Below, in pieces: positions 9,594-18,553 of a DNA stretch of 64,000 nt. The notes under the pieces were generated by a model. That model worked only from the letters and a program-made list of their open reading frames with translations. It made no database searches and had not been told where the DNA came from. The translations under genes and the position numbers were made by a program. The number at the start of each line of letters is the position of its first letter. Within the stretch, counting starts at the first letter, position 1. Source of the DNA: Desulfovibrio sp. TomC (GTDB taxonomy: Bacteria > Desulfobacterota > Desulfovibrionia > Desulfovibrionales > Desulfovibrionaceae); the NCBI RefSeq assembly GCF_000801335.2, contig NZ_JSEH01000005.1, positions 178,109 through 242,108 on the forward strand, read 5' to 3'.

Positions 9594-10055
9594 TTATTGT
9601 AAGATACTTGGTGAATTTATAAATAAGCCTAAGAGTCGCCATTGGCCGGATAATTGGATTAATGTGACTGTTATAGTAGCCTCTCCGTTGTCAAATTTTG
9701 CTTGGACTGCGTAGCGGGAAGTTATGACGGAGCCATTTTGGGTTGTGAATGAGGTGTTTGAGTCACCTTTGATATCGCTTATTTTTTGAAATTTTCCAAG
9801 GGTTGCAGATTTTGTTAGCAATAAGTCAATATTTGTTTGGTTGTTTTCAATTGTTTCTATTAATTGTGGAGATGCAAGCTTCAGTATAGTATCTTTTGAC
9901 CATGTTGAGAGGATGGTTGGAATATTCTCCTCAATATAAATTTTGCTGGATGCGTCGAGTTTGCTTCCATTATATGCAGCATATCCAAAAAAAATGGCAG
10001 TGATGAGCAGAAGAGCTAAAAATAACCCTCCAACTATTGCAAGAAATTTTTTCAT
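9594..10055 (-). CDS. AT-rich membrane-anchored protein of unknown function inserted in nuo operon
   Basis: I do not recognise this 153-residue protein. Residues 1-30 form a basic start plus one hydrophobic helix (MKKFLAIVGGLFLALLL), so it is either a membrane-anchored or an exported protein. The rest is a small alpha-plus-beta domain ending in strand-like segments (ITSRYAVQAKFDNGEATITVTLI, QWRLLGLFI), which looks like a cystatin/NTF2-type fold, an inference from the pattern alone. The base composition is strikingly AT-rich next to its neighbours, and it uses codons such as ATA, AAT and TTA that are rare in nuo genes. It lies between nuoBCD (29 bp gap) and nuoE (36 bp gap) in the same direction, so it is probably co-transcribed. 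This looks like a recent acquisition. Confidence 0.75.
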   Translation of the reverse strand: MKKFLAIVGGLFLALLLITAIFFGYAAYNGSKLDASSKIYIEENIPTILSTWSKDTILKLASPQLIETIENNQTNIDLLLTKSATLGKFQKISDIKGDSNTSFTTQNGSVITSRYAVQAKFDNGEATITVTLIQLSGQWRLLGLFINSPSILQ

Positions 10056-10084
10056 TCGGTGCCTCGCTGGTGATGGCCTGCAAT

Positions 10085-12466
10085 TTATCGGTCGATGTCC
10101 GGCAAAATGTAGTCGTAGGAGGCCAGCACGGCCACGGCGTCGGCAATGGACAGGCCTTCGATCAGAAGCGGCAGGGCCTGGACATTGGCGAAGCCCGGGG
10201 TGCGAATGCGCATCCGGTAGGCGTGGCAGCCGCCGTCGGAGACGACGCAGTAGCCCTGTTCGCCGCGCGGGGCCTCGGTGGCGGCGTAGGCCATGCCGGA
10301 TGGCAGGTGCGGACCCCGGGTCACGCCCACGAAATGGTGGATCAGGCTTTCGATGTCGCCAAGCGATTCGGCCTTTTGCGGCAGGCAGTAGCGGCTCTCC
10401 GCCGCCAGATAGCGACCGCCCGGCATTCTGGCAGCGGCCTGCTCGATGATGCGAAGACTTTCCCGCATCTCGTCCATGCGCACCAGATAGCGGTCGTAGC
10501 AGTCGCCGTTCTCGCGCGTCGGCACGTCAAACTCGAAATCGGCGTAAGCCCCGTAGGGCATGGTCTTGCGCCGGTCCCAGGCCACGCCGGCGGCCCGCAG
10601 GTTGGGTCCGGTTATGCCCCAGTCGATGGCCTTGGCCCCGGAAATGCCGCCCACGCCCCGGGTTCTGGCCCGCACAATGGGGTTTTTGGTCACCCCGGCA
10701 TGGTATTCCTTGAGGCGCTTGGGGAAGATTTTGATAAAGGCCTCGACCTGTTCCTTCCAGCCGTCCGGCAGATCGGCGGCCAGGCCGCCCAGGCGCAGCC
10801 AGGAGGGATGGAGCCGCCCCCCGGTTATGGTCTCAATGATGTCGAGGACCATCTCGCGTTCCCGCAGGGCATAAAAAATCGGGCTCATCATGCCCAGATC
10901 TTGGAGGAAGGTGCCGAAATACATGAGGTGGTTGGACAGGCGGAACAGTTCCGAGAGCATGACCCGCACGTAGGCCGCCCGGGGCGGGACCGTGATGCCG
11001 GCGAGGTTCTCCACGGCCGTCACGTAGGAGAGATTGTTGGCAATGCCGGACAGGTAGTCCACCCGGTCGGTGTAGGGAATAAACTGGTGCCAGGTCTGGC
11101 GTTCGCCGATTTTTTCCACGCCCCGGTGGTGGTAGCCGATGTCGATGCCCAGGGCTTTGATGCGTTCGCCGCGAAGGGCCATGACGAAACGGATGATGCC
11201 GTGGGTGGCGTAGTGGTGGGGGCCGAAATTGAGCAGGTAATCGCCCTCGGCCGCGCGCGGGCCAAGGATCTCGGCCGCGTCCACCGGCTCAAGCCGGTCG
11301 CAGTCGGCCCGGGTGAAGGCCGGCATGTTGGTGGCCCGGCCCTCGTAGTCCTTGCGCAGCGGATGGCCGATCCAGTCGCGGTGGGTGAGAAGCCGTCTCG
11401 GGTCGGGATGGCCGTCAAAGCGCAGGCCGAACATCTCGGCCGCCTCGCGCTCATACCAGTTGGCCGAGGGCCACACGCCCGTGACGGTCGGCAGGCCGGC
11501 GTCACGGCTGGGGAGCAGGCAGGTCAGGCGCACCATGGTCGCAGCGGATAGCGAGGTCAGGGTGTAGACCGCCGTGGCCTCGTGCCCTGGCGGCGTGCGC
11601 CGGGCCGTTTCGTCGATGGCAGTCAGGTCTTCGAGCCGCTCGAAGCGGGTGGGGGCCTGCCCTTTGAGATAGGCCAGCACTTCCGGGATGCGGGTCGGGG
11701 CCACGACGTAGGTCGGCATGTCGCCCGGGACCGGGATCGCGTCGGTCAGGCGCACGTCATTGCCGAAGCGGGCGGCCAGATCGGCGGCCAGGGCTTCCTG
11801 GGCCGCGGTCAACGTCAGGCCCGGGGCCGGCGGGGTCCACATGACCTCGGCCCGGGAACCCTCAAACCGGGGTTCGGTTGCGGCCGTGCCCCGGATGGGG
11901 ATGCCGGCGTAGCCGGGACCGCGCGTGTCGCGGCATTTGGTGGCGCCGTCGACCAGGAAATCCTCACGCCCGCCCTGGCTGCCGCCGGGCAGATGGAGCA
12001 CGGGGCGGGTGGGTTTTTCCCCGGCCGCGATCTTTTTTTGCAGGAGCATAAGCCCCTCGAAGACCGCTTCGGGCCGGGGCGGGCAGCCCGGAATATAGAC
12101 GTCGACGGGCAGAATCTGGTCCGAGCCCTGGACCACGGAATAGACGTCGTACATGCCCCCGGAATTGCTGCACGACCCCATGGAAATGACCCATTTGGGG
12201 TCGCTCATCTGTTCATAGAGGCGCAGAGCCACGGGTGCGATCTTTTTAAACATCGTGCCCGAGACGATAAGCACGTCGGCCTGCCTGGGCGAACCCCGGA
12301 AGACCTCCGAGCCGAACCGGGCGATGTCGTAGCGCGGTCCCCAGGCCGTGGCTTCCTCCACAAAGCAACAGGACAGGCCGAAGAAAAAGGGCCACAGGCT
12401 GTTTTTGCGCGCCCAGTTGATGACGGCGTCAGTGGGGTTGAAAAGGCGCTCGTCAAAGCCGCTCAC
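10085..12466 (-). CDS. nuoBCD: NADH-quinone oxidoreductase, fused subunits B, C and D
   Basis: One 793-residue reading frame carries three complex I subunits. Residues 1 to about 175 are NuoB, with the N2 [4Fe-4S] ligands Cys33/Cys34 (LSCCFVEE), Cys99 (GSCSNSGG) and Cys128 (IPGCPPRPE). Residues about 215-375 are NuoC ([19 protein letters not shown], then RKDYEG). Residues about 400-793 are NuoD, starting with [11 protein letters not shown] and GYHHRGVEK, the quinone-site histidine region. The joining segments (about 175-215 and 375-400) are short and contain no stop or start signal. NuoCD fusions are common (E. coli); the three-way fusion is rarer. The start overlaps the nuoA stop by 4 bp. 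Confidence 0.96.
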   Translation of the reverse strand: MSGFDERLFNPTDAVINWARKNSLWPFFFGLSCCFVEEATAWGPRYDIARFGSEVFRGSPRQADVLIVSGTMFKKIAPVALRLYEQMSDPKWVISMGSCSNSGGMYDVYSVVQGSDQILPVDVYIPGCPPRPEAVFEGLMLLQKKIAAGEKPTRPVLHLPGGSQGGREDFLVDGATKCRDTRGPGYAGIPIRGTAATEPRFEGSRAEVMWTPPAPGLTLTAAQEALAADLAARFGNDVRLTDAIPVPGDMPTYVVAPTRIPEVLAYLKGQAPTRFERLEDLTAIDETARRTPPGHEATAVYTLTSLSAATMVRLTCLLPSRDAGLPTVTGVWPSANWYEREAAEMFGLRFDGHPDPRRLLTHRDWIGHPLRKDYEGRATNMPAFTRADCDRLEPVDAAEILGPRAAEGDYLLNFGPHHYATHGIIRFVMALRGERIKALGIDIGYHHRGVEKIGERQTWHQFIPYTDRVDYLSGIANNLSYVTAVENLAGITVPPRAAYVRVMLSELFRLSNHLMYFGTFLQDLGMMSPIFYALREREMVLDIIETITGGRLHPSWLRLGGLAADLPDGWKEQVEAFIKIFPKRLKEYHAGVTKNPIVRARTRGVGGISGAKAIDWGITGPNLRAAGVAWDRRKTMPYGAYADFEFDVPTRENGDCYDRYLVRMDEMRESLRIIEQAAARMPGGRYLAAESRYCLPQKAESLGDIESLIHHFVGVTRGPHLPSGMAYAATEAPRGEQGYCVVSDGGCHAYRMRIRTPGFANVQALPLLIEGLSIADAVAVLASYDYILPDIDR

Positions 12467-12882
12467 AGGCCTTCCTCCTCGTCCCAGTCAAGGCCCCCCT
12501 TGCGCCAGGCGTAAGCCAGGCCAAGGCCAAGGACGATGACGAAAACGGCCATGCGCCCATAGCCGGCCGCGCCGAGTTCCGGCCAGGCCACGGCATAGGC
12601 AATGATGTAGGCGGCTTCCACGTCAAAGAGCAAAAAAAGGACAGCCATGAGGAAAAAGGGCACGGGATAGCGGAACCTCGCCGAGCCGGTTGGCCGGATG
12701 CCGCACTCGTAGGGCTGCTGCTTGACCGGGGTGGCCCGGCGGCGCACCAGAAAGCCGGAGAGAAAGAGGATGACCGCCAGGACCACCAGGACAATGCCGC
12801 CAAAGACGACCAGGGGCAGCGCGCCGGGTTCCCAGGGGGAAAACGGGGCCAGAAGGGGGGTGAACTGGGGTGTCGGCGGCAT
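12463..12882 (-). CDS. nuoA: NADH-quinone oxidoreductase subunit A
   Basis: The 139-residue three-helix protein is the first gene of the nuo operon. The family signature [33 protein letters not shown] is present, including the Cys-containing loop between helices 1 and 2 and the acidic FDVEAA in helix 2. The ATG at 12882 lies about 55-60 bp downstream of a good sigma-70-type promoter (12943-12970). It overlaps nuoBCD by 4 bp. Confidence 0.97.
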   Translation of the reverse strand: MPPTPQFTPLLAPFSPWEPGALPLVVFGGIVLVVLAVILFLSGFLVRRRATPVKQQPYECGIRPTGSARFRYPVPFFLMAVLFLLFDVEAAYIIAYAVAWPELGAAGYGRMAVFVIVLGLGLAYAWRKGGLDWDEEEGL

Positions 12883-12942
12883 GGAGCCTCGCTGCGTAAG
12901 CGGTTTGCTGCGTGACGGACCTGGGAAGGCCCATTGCAGCCG

Positions 12943-12970
12943 AACATACCCGGAACGGTTCTTTTTGCAA
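12943..12970 (-). promoter_or_regulatory. Predicted sigma-70 promoter of the nuo operon
   Basis: On the minus strand TTGCAA and TATGTT are separated by 16 bp, and nuoA starts about 60 bp downstream. A perfect 12-bp palindrome CTGACGCGTCAG (12975-12986) lies 4 bp upstream of the -35 box and could be an operator. Found by inspection only. Confidence 0.5.
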
Positions 12971-13029
12971 CCAGCTGACGCGTCAGGAAAGACGGCGTTT
13001 CAATGTCGGCGCGGTCAGGTACGGCCAGC

Positions 13030-14976
13030 TCAGGACGCAACCGAGCCGGGGGCGGGCGGATGGGCGAAAAGATTGAGCAGCCGGTTGTTGACGGCCCGGC
13101 CGTCCAGGGTCAGGGGCAGACGCCAGCCATAGCCGGCGGCGGCAATGCGCTCGCCCACGGCCCCGAGGTCAAAACCCACGGTCCACAGGCCGGCCCGCCA
13201 GGCTTCGGTCAGGGTATAGCACCACGTCTCCGGCCACACCGACAGGCAAAGCGCCGCCTGGCAGCCCAGTTCCCGCACCACGCAAACCGCCTCGCCCTCC
13301 GCATAGCGTCCGGTGACAAAGACCCGGCCCGTGGCAAACAACGCATAATCGTCCTGGGTGAATCCCGCCACGGCAAAGGACAGCGGCAGTTCCCGCCGGG
13401 CCGCGTCCCGGGCCATGGACAGGAGCACGTCATAGCCTTTGTGGCGGCCGATGGCCCCAATGAGGGCCAGACGCAGGGGTGTTGTTCCGTCCCAGGGGAG
13501 GAAGGCGGGGACGGGCGGCGGGGCAAAGGCCGGTTCCGGATGGGAGAGGGCGGCGATGGGGGCGTTTGGAAAATGCCGGGCCATGCGGCCGACCGCATCG
13601 CCCGAGGGGGCAATGACCCGGCCGGCCGCGTCAAGCAGGCGGGCAGAGCGGGCCAGCAGCTGCGCCACCGGAACATCTGCCGTTTCCAGCGGCTCCCCCA
13701 CGTCGATGCACCGCTGGCAAGCGGCGGGGTCCGGCTCCGAACAGGGCAGGCCCGTGTCGTCAACGAGCGTGATGCGCGGACAAAACCAGGCGTAGTCATG
13801 GATGCGGGCTTCATAGGGCAGGCCCAGGGCGGCCGGCAGATTGAGGATTGCCTCCGGCAGGTCGAGGAAATGGTGGAAAATGCAGCCGGCCGTCCCCAGG
13901 GCCTTGAGGTCGGCGACCAGGGCCGGCAGTTCCTCCGGCAGGGCGTAGACGAGATTGGGGGTCCCGGCCGCGCCGTCGAGGGTCAGGCGCACCCGGTTGT
14001 CCGGCTCGTCGGGAGCGGCCGGGGCAAGGAGAGCCGTGGCATAGCCGGCGGCGGCCAACTCGGCGGCCTCGTCAGAAAGCCGCCGGGCCGTGCCGCCGTC
14101 CTTGCCGTGGCAAAGGCGCACGAGCAGCGGTCCCCGGGCTTGCCCGGCCAGCCGGGCCATGTCCACGGCCCGGCGAAGCGGCAGGACGGGGTCGCGGCGG
14201 AGAAAGTCGCGCACCAGCGGCAGATAGCCGGGATGGCGCTTGGCCAGCACGGCCAGATTGCAGGCCAGGGCCGCGTCCTTGGTCGCCCCGAAGGACACGC
14301 CGCCGGCGTGGACCACAAAGACGTCGGCGGCAAGCACATGCCGCCAGCCCAGGTAGGCCGACCGGCGGCAGAAATCGTTTTCCTCGCCATACCCCCGGCC
14401 GAAGGCGGCCACGTCGAAATCTCCGGCGTCATCCAGGCAGTCGCGGCGGATGTACATGCAAAATCCGACGGCGGTGGGCAGGTCGATGCGTTTGCCGGCA
14501 TTGACTGCGGCAAAAAGTCGGTCGAGGGCTGCCGGGGCAAGGTCTCCGGGCAGAGGATTGTCAATGTTAAAGGCAGGATAGGAACTGATGGTGGCGTTGT
14601 TGGAAAAAGGGGTGGCCGTGCCGATGTCCGGGGAAGCGTTGGCGGCGGCGGCCAGCCGGTCGAGCCAGCCGTCAAAGACCAGGGCGTCGCTGTTGAGCAG
14701 CACCACGTCGCGGTCCGGTCCCTGGGCCATCCCCCGGTTGGCTGTGGCCGGGAACCCGAGGTTGGTCTCGTTTTCCAGGAGCGTGATCTGCCCGGCGGCC
14801 GCCATGGCGTGCATCAGGGCCGTCAGGGCTTCGTCCGGGCAGTGGTCGGAGACGACGACAAGATGCGGCCGCACGGTCCCGGCGGCCGCCAGGACCGCCT
14901 GCAGGCAGGCGCGGGTCTCAGCCAGTCCCCTGTAGACCGGGACCACGACATCGACGATTTCGGGCAGGTTAGGCAT
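13030..14976 (-). CDS. Two-domain glycosyltransferase (GT2 N-terminal, GT4-like C-terminal)
   Basis: The 648-residue protein has an N-terminal GT-A domain of family 2. It begins with VDVVVPVYRGLAETRACLQAVL, has the acidic pair region VVSDHCPDE, NxGFPATANRGM and LLNSDALVFDGW (the usual DxD position is occupied by LNSDALV), and a later GEENDFCRRSAYLG. This resembles rhamnosyltransferase-type enzymes. From about residue 320 a GT-B-like half follows, with GAIGRHKGYDVLL and a C-terminal ETWCYTLTEAWRAGLW (the E-x7-E-like nucleotide-sugar region of GT4). The ATG at 14976 overlaps the stop of the upstream TPR gene by 8 bp; the frame is open farther upstream, but that part lies inside the TPR gene. 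It probably builds a surface or flagellar glycan together with the next two genes. Confidence 0.85.
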   Translation of the reverse strand: MPNLPEIVDVVVPVYRGLAETRACLQAVLAAAGTVRPHLVVVSDHCPDEALTALMHAMAAAGQITLLENETNLGFPATANRGMAQGPDRDVVLLNSDALVFDGWLDRLAAAANASPDIGTATPFSNNATISSYPAFNIDNPLPGDLAPAALDRLFAAVNAGKRIDLPTAVGFCMYIRRDCLDDAGDFDVAAFGRGYGEENDFCRRSAYLGWRHVLAADVFVVHAGGVSFGATKDAALACNLAVLAKRHPGYLPLVRDFLRRDPVLPLRRAVDMARLAGQARGPLLVRLCHGKDGGTARRLSDEAAELAAAGYATALLAPAAPDEPDNRVRLTLDGAAGTPNLVYALPEELPALVADLKALGTAGCIFHHFLDLPEAILNLPAALGLPYEARIHDYAWFCPRITLVDDTGLPCSEPDPAACQRCIDVGEPLETADVPVAQLLARSARLLDAAGRVIAPSGDAVGRMARHFPNAPIAALSHPEPAFAPPPVPAFLPWDGTTPLRLALIGAIGRHKGYDVLLSMARDAARRELPLSFAVAGFTQDDYALFATGRVFVTGRYAEGEAVCVVRELGCQAALCLSVWPETWCYTLTEAWRAGLWTVGFDLGAVGERIAAAGYGWRLPLTLDGRAVNNRLLNLFAHPPAPGSVAS

Positions 14977-16003
14977 GGTCGTCGTCCTCTTCGTCCTTCC
15001 CGGCAGCGGTTTGGTCGGCCTCCAGGGCGGCGGCCCGGGCGGCCAGGAGGCTGCGGGCCTCGGCCATGGCCGCCCCCAGGCAGTCGTCGGGGAGCGGCGG
15101 CGGGGACTGTGGCGAACAGGCGGCCTGACGCAGCCAGCCGCCGAGATGGGCCAGGGCCTGGGGCGAGACCCTTGGCGCAGCCACGGCCGTATCCGGCCCT
15201 GGGGGCACGGGAGCGGCAAGTGGCGGCGCTGTCCGGGCCTGGGGCAGGGGGGCCGGGGAACCGAAAAGCGGCGTATTGCTCTTGGCCAGGACCACGTCAA
15301 CAAGGGTCCCGTCCAGCCAGCCGGCCGGCGGAGTCAGCGAGAAGCCGCCAAGAGGCGCAAGGCCGGGCAGGGCTGTGTCGGCCAGGGTGCGCCCAATGAC
15401 CGCGCCGTCGGCCAGGAGCACGACTTCGGCCGGTTCGGGTCCGGCATGGCGCACGCAGCCGGCCAGGGTCGTCTCGGTGGTCCAGACCACGCCCCAGGGA
15501 GCCCCGCCGGTCACGGCGTCAAGAAGGCCCACAGCCAACCGGAGTCCCTCGGGCTGGGACGGAGGGCGGCACAGGGCCACGGCGGCATCCAGCCCGGCCA
15601 GGGGCCGACCGGCGGCCAGGGCGGCCGTGACCACGGCGACCATGGCCGCCAGATCGTCCGGGGTCAGGGCCAGGGCGGCCAGGGCATGCCCCAGGGCCGC
15701 CTCGGGCCGGCCGGCTTCGCGCAGGGCCATGGCGGCCAGGGTGCGGGCCCGGCCGCTTTTGGGGGCCAGCCTGGCCGCCCGATCGGCCAGGACGGCAGCG
15801 GTCCGGGGGTCGCCGTGGCGGCGGCAGAGGTCGATTAACAGAACAAGGCTTTGCGCGTGCAGCCCTGGTTGGCCAAGCAGCGGCCAGAGCAGGGCTGCGG
15901 CCGCCGCCGGATCCGTGGCGGCCAGGGCCGCAGCCGCGTCCATGGCCTGGCGGGCGGCGGCCGGGACCTCGGGGAACGGAGTGGCGTCAGATCGGGACAT
16001 CAA
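14969..16003 (-). CDS. TPR-like protein of a glycosyltransferase operon
   Basis: The 344-residue protein is alanine/leucine-rich, and its first 150 residues are built of helical pairs typical of tetratricopeptide repeats (ALLWPLLGQPGLHAQSLVLLIDLCRRHGD, then AAVLADRAARLAPKSGRARTLAAMALREAGRPEAAL). The middle part (about 170-260) is beta-rich and not recognised, and the C-terminal 100 residues are proline-rich then acidic (KDEEDDDHA). It overlaps both neighbours (GT4 gene upstream by 17 bp, two-domain GT downstream by 8 bp), so the three are almost certainly one transcript. It may be a scaffold or a glycan-modification accessory; no catalytic motif is seen. Confidence 0.7.
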   Translation of the reverse strand: MMSRSDATPFPEVPAAARQAMDAAAALAATDPAAAAALLWPLLGQPGLHAQSLVLLIDLCRRHGDPRTAAVLADRAARLAPKSGRARTLAAMALREAGRPEAALGHALAALALTPDDLAAMVAVVTAALAAGRPLAGLDAAVALCRPPSQPEGLRLAVGLLDAVTGGAPWGVVWTTETTLAGCVRHAGPEPAEVVLLADGAVIGRTLADTALPGLAPLGGFSLTPPAGWLDGTLVDVVLAKSNTPLFGSPAPLPQARTAPPLAAPVPPGPDTAVAAPRVSPQALAHLGGWLRQAACSPQSPPPLPDDCLGAAMAEARSLLAARAAALEADQTAAGKDEEDDDHA

Positions 16004-17240
16004 AATCTCCGTTGAGCACCTGCTCGGCCAACTGCAGGTGGGCCGGCAGACAGATTCGGTTGCGGTCGTAGCGGGTGAGCACCGTTTCCCGGGCCAGGGC
16101 GCGCATGGAGGCCAGCCCGTGCCGGTTGGCCAGCGCTTCGGCCACCTGGGCGGCCAGGGCCTCGTGATCGAAAAAGTCCGTCAGAAAGCCGTTGATGCCA
16201 TGGGCCACGACCTCGCGCACCGGTTCGGTATCCGAACCGACGAGCAGACAGCCGGCGGCCATGGCCTCCAGGGCCGACCAGGACAGCACGAAGGGATAGG
16301 TCAGATAGACATGGCAGGCCGAGACGGCCAGGGCGGCCAGATAGTCGGGATAGGGGAGCGGCCCCAGGAAGTGGACCCGGCCAGGGTCCACGGGAGGGCT
16401 GGTTTCGTATCGTTCCCGGTAGGTCTGTCCACCGGGCAGGCGAAGGCCGTAACTGACGTCGTCGCGGCCGATGATGAGCACCCGGCAGTTGGGCCGTTGG
16501 CGCAGCAGTTCCGGCAGGGCGCGCAGAAAAATGTGGAAGCCTCGGTACGGTTCCAGATCCCGGGCCACATAGGTGACCACCTCATCGCCCGGGGCAAGGG
16601 TCAGGCCGGTTCCGGGCAGGCGCAGTCGGGCGGCCGGGTCCGGGCGCACGGCGTCTGTGTCCACCCCTTCATGGATGACCTTGATTTTGCCTTGCCACTC
16701 CGCAGGATAGCCCTGGCGTTGCCAGGCTGTCGGGGACACCCCCCGGGAGCAGGCGGCAAGCGCCAGCAAACCGGCGGTATTTTGCAGGCGCACCAGGGGC
16801 CATTGGTATTGGGGAACGGGAAATTCCGGATCAAAGACGGCATCGGCCCGGCGGGGATCGTAGTAGTGCTCACAGTAACTGATGAGTCGGGCATCGGGAA
16901 AGACGTCCAGGAGGAACAGGGCCTCGCCCCAGCCGGGATGGGCGTAGATGAGGTCCGGGACCACGCCGCTTTGGCGCAGCTTTTTGGCGCATTCCATGAC
17001 GGCGGCCCCGCGTCGGATCTGCCCTTCGACGTGTCTGGCCAGGGGGTTGAGGTCGGCCGGGGCCTGACCAAAGCCGTGGTAGGGCGCGTCAATGACGCCG
17101 GGGATGGGATTGGCCCGGGCGGCGTCGCGGATGGCGCAGACCGCAACGCGCGGCTGGCGCAGATAGTGGCCAAGCAGACCCCGATACTGGGCCGGGAAGT
17201 CGTGGTGGACAAAAAGGACGGTCAGATCCGTCTGGGCCAT
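15987..17240 (-). CDS. GT4-family glycosyltransferase
   Basis: The 417-residue GT-B enzyme transfers a sugar from a nucleotide donor. The N-terminal half starts FVHHDFPAQYRGLLGHYL and contains DLIYAHPGWGEALFL. The C-terminal half has VTYVARDLEPYRGFHIFLRALPELL, the donor-site region, and YPFVLSWSALEAMAAGCLLVGSDTEPVREVV, which carries the family E-x7-E pattern. It is the first gene of the three-gene minus-strand glycan operon and ends inside the TPR gene. Confidence 0.9.
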   Translation of the reverse strand: MAQTDLTVLFVHHDFPAQYRGLLGHYLRQPRVAVCAIRDAARANPIPGVIDAPYHGFGQAPADLNPLARHVEGQIRRGAAVMECAKKLRQSGVVPDLIYAHPGWGEALFLLDVFPDARLISYCEHYYDPRRADAVFDPEFPVPQYQWPLVRLQNTAGLLALAACSRGVSPTAWQRQGYPAEWQGKIKVIHEGVDTDAVRPDPAARLRLPGTGLTLAPGDEVVTYVARDLEPYRGFHIFLRALPELLRQRPNCRVLIIGRDDVSYGLRLPGGQTYRERYETSPPVDPGRVHFLGPLPYPDYLAALAVSACHVYLTYPFVLSWSALEAMAAGCLLVGSDTEPVREVVAHGINGFLTDFFDHEALAAQVAEALANRHGLASMRALARETVLTRYDRNRICLPAHLQLAEQVLNGDFDVPI

Positions 17241-17354
17241 GGCGGACCTTCAACCCGGTCGGGCTTGGCCGGGGGCAGCCAGAAAAACCGGCCGGCTGGG
17301 CTGCGGGATCGGCAGGCGATCCCGCAGCGTTGGCGCACACTACTTGGTGGCGGA

Positions 17355-18527
17355 CTAGGCTTTGGGTTCGAGAATGACGCCCAGGGCCTCCAGGGGAGCG
17401 CCGCCCGTGGGCGAGCGCAGGAATTCGCCGTTTCGTACCGGGGCCGCCTGCCCTTCGCCGACGAAACTGCCGGCGTAGGCGATGGAAAAGCGTTTGGCCG
17501 CCTCGCCGGAAAGGCGCGCGGCAAAGCCCAGCATGGGCACGTTGGCGGCGCGGGCGCCGGTGAACTGGGGCGGACTGACCCAGGGCATGGGCTGGCCGTC
17601 AGCTCCCAGGGCTGCATATTCGATGTCCTGCAAAGACACGCCTTCGGCGTACAGGGCCACGGCCTCCAAACGGCGACCGGAACCAGGACGCCCAGCGCCC
17701 TGGCCGGGATCGAAGGCCACATCGCCTTCGCCCTCAATATGGCCGGCCATGCGGATGGTCGGGGTAGGACCGGCCGGCTGGCTGGGCGGGCTAAAGGGCC
17801 TGGGCGCCTGGGGTGCGGCAAATCCCGGGGTCTGGCCAAATCCCGGAGCCTGACCGAAACCCGGAGCCTGACCGAAACCCGGAGCCTGGCCGAAGCCGGG
17901 GGCCTGGCCGAAGCCGGGGGCCTGGCCGAAGCCTGGAGCCTGGCCAAAGCCGGGGGCCGGCTGGGCAAACTGGGGTTGGCCGGCCCCGGCCGCTCCGGGG
18001 TAACCGCCCATCGGCGCAGCGCCGCCATGGGACGAGTAGGCCAGCCCGCCGCCGCCGAAAGCCGGAGCAGCCGGCTGGGGCTGGCCCAGGCCGGGAGCGC
18101 CGAACTGGCCGGCGGGAGGGGCGAAATGCATGCCGGGAGCGGCTGGCTGGGGCGCAGCCGGTTGCGCCTGGGCAGCGGTTGTGCGTTGAATGTCCATGCG
18201 GATGCCGGTCGTGGCGTAGTCGCTTGGTCGGTAGGTGGTGAAAAGGACCAGGGCTCCAGGGGCGGCCACGGCCAGTGCGACCTTTTCGCCAGTCTGCCCC
18301 AGCCAGGCGGTCTGCCCGTCGGAGGCGGCCAGCCGGGCTATTTCACGGCTTCCGGGCAGCACGGCGACCAAGATGCAGGGGAACGGGGTATTGGCCAAGA
18401 CCTTGGGAGGATGCTCCATGCCGCCGACAGTGATCGTATATTCCCCGGGAGGAAACGGCACGAGAGTCGCTTCGCTGACGAGCATCGTTTCCAGGCGGTT
18501 CCCCTGCGGGGGCTGCTGCTGGTTCAT
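17355..18527 (-). CDS. Repeat protein with PGFGQA hexapeptides and ChW-like C-terminal repeats
   Basis: The 390-residue protein starts at the ATG preceded by AAAGGAG (18532-18538). Residues 1-125 are an unrecognised folded part. About residues 130-260 are a low-complexity Pro/Gly/Ala/Gln region with seven or so PGFGQA hexapeptides. The C-terminus holds two segments that resemble the clostridial hydrophobic-W (ChW) repeat. One runs from RMAGHIEGEGD to GRRLEAVALY; the other has IAYAGSFVGEGQ, VRNGEF and APLEALGVIL. The ChW likeness is by eye and needs a profile search. There is no signal peptide at the N-terminus, and it follows a type I membrane fusion protein gene, so it could be a type I secretion substrate or regulator. 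Confidence 0.65.
   Translation of the reverse strand: MNQQQPPQGNRLETMLVSEATLVPFPPGEYTITVGGMEHPPKVLANTPFPCILVAVLPGSREIARLAASDGQTAWLGQTGEKVALAVAAPGALVLFTTYRPSDYATTGIRMDIQRTTAAQAQPAAPQPAAPGMHFAPPAGQFGAPGLGQPQPAAPAFGGGGLAYSSHGGAAPMGGYPGAAGAGQPQFAQPAPGFGQAPGFGQAPGFGQAPGFGQAPGFGQAPGFGQAPGFGQTPGFAAPQAPRPFSPPSQPAGPTPTIRMAGHIEGEGDVAFDPGQGAGRPGSGRRLEAVALYAEGVSLQDIEYAALGADGQPMPWVSPPQFTGARAANVPMLGFAARLSGEAAKRFSIAYAGSFVGEGQAAPVRNGEFLRSPTGGAPLEALGVILEPKA
17826..17962 (-). repeat. 18-bp tandem repeat coding for PGFGQA
   Basis: About seven near-identical 18-bp units, each coding for PGFGQA, run head to tail inside the gene at 17355-18527. Units differ by a few third-position changes, so the array is protein-coding and evolving slowly. 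Copy number is likely to vary between strains. Confidence 0.85.
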
Positions 18528-18553
18528 GGAAGGCTCCTTTCTCTTTGTGTGGC

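Noticed and set aside
13003..15399. A 798-codon plus-strand open frame opposite the two-domain glycosyltransferase
   Set aside because: Shadow frame caused by high GC; the minus strand has conserved glycosyltransferase motifs.
17826..17962. Regular 18-bp repeats that could suggest a CRISPR-like array
   Set aside because: Units are adjacent with no spacers and lie in frame in a coding region (PGFGQA), so it is a coding tandem repeat.
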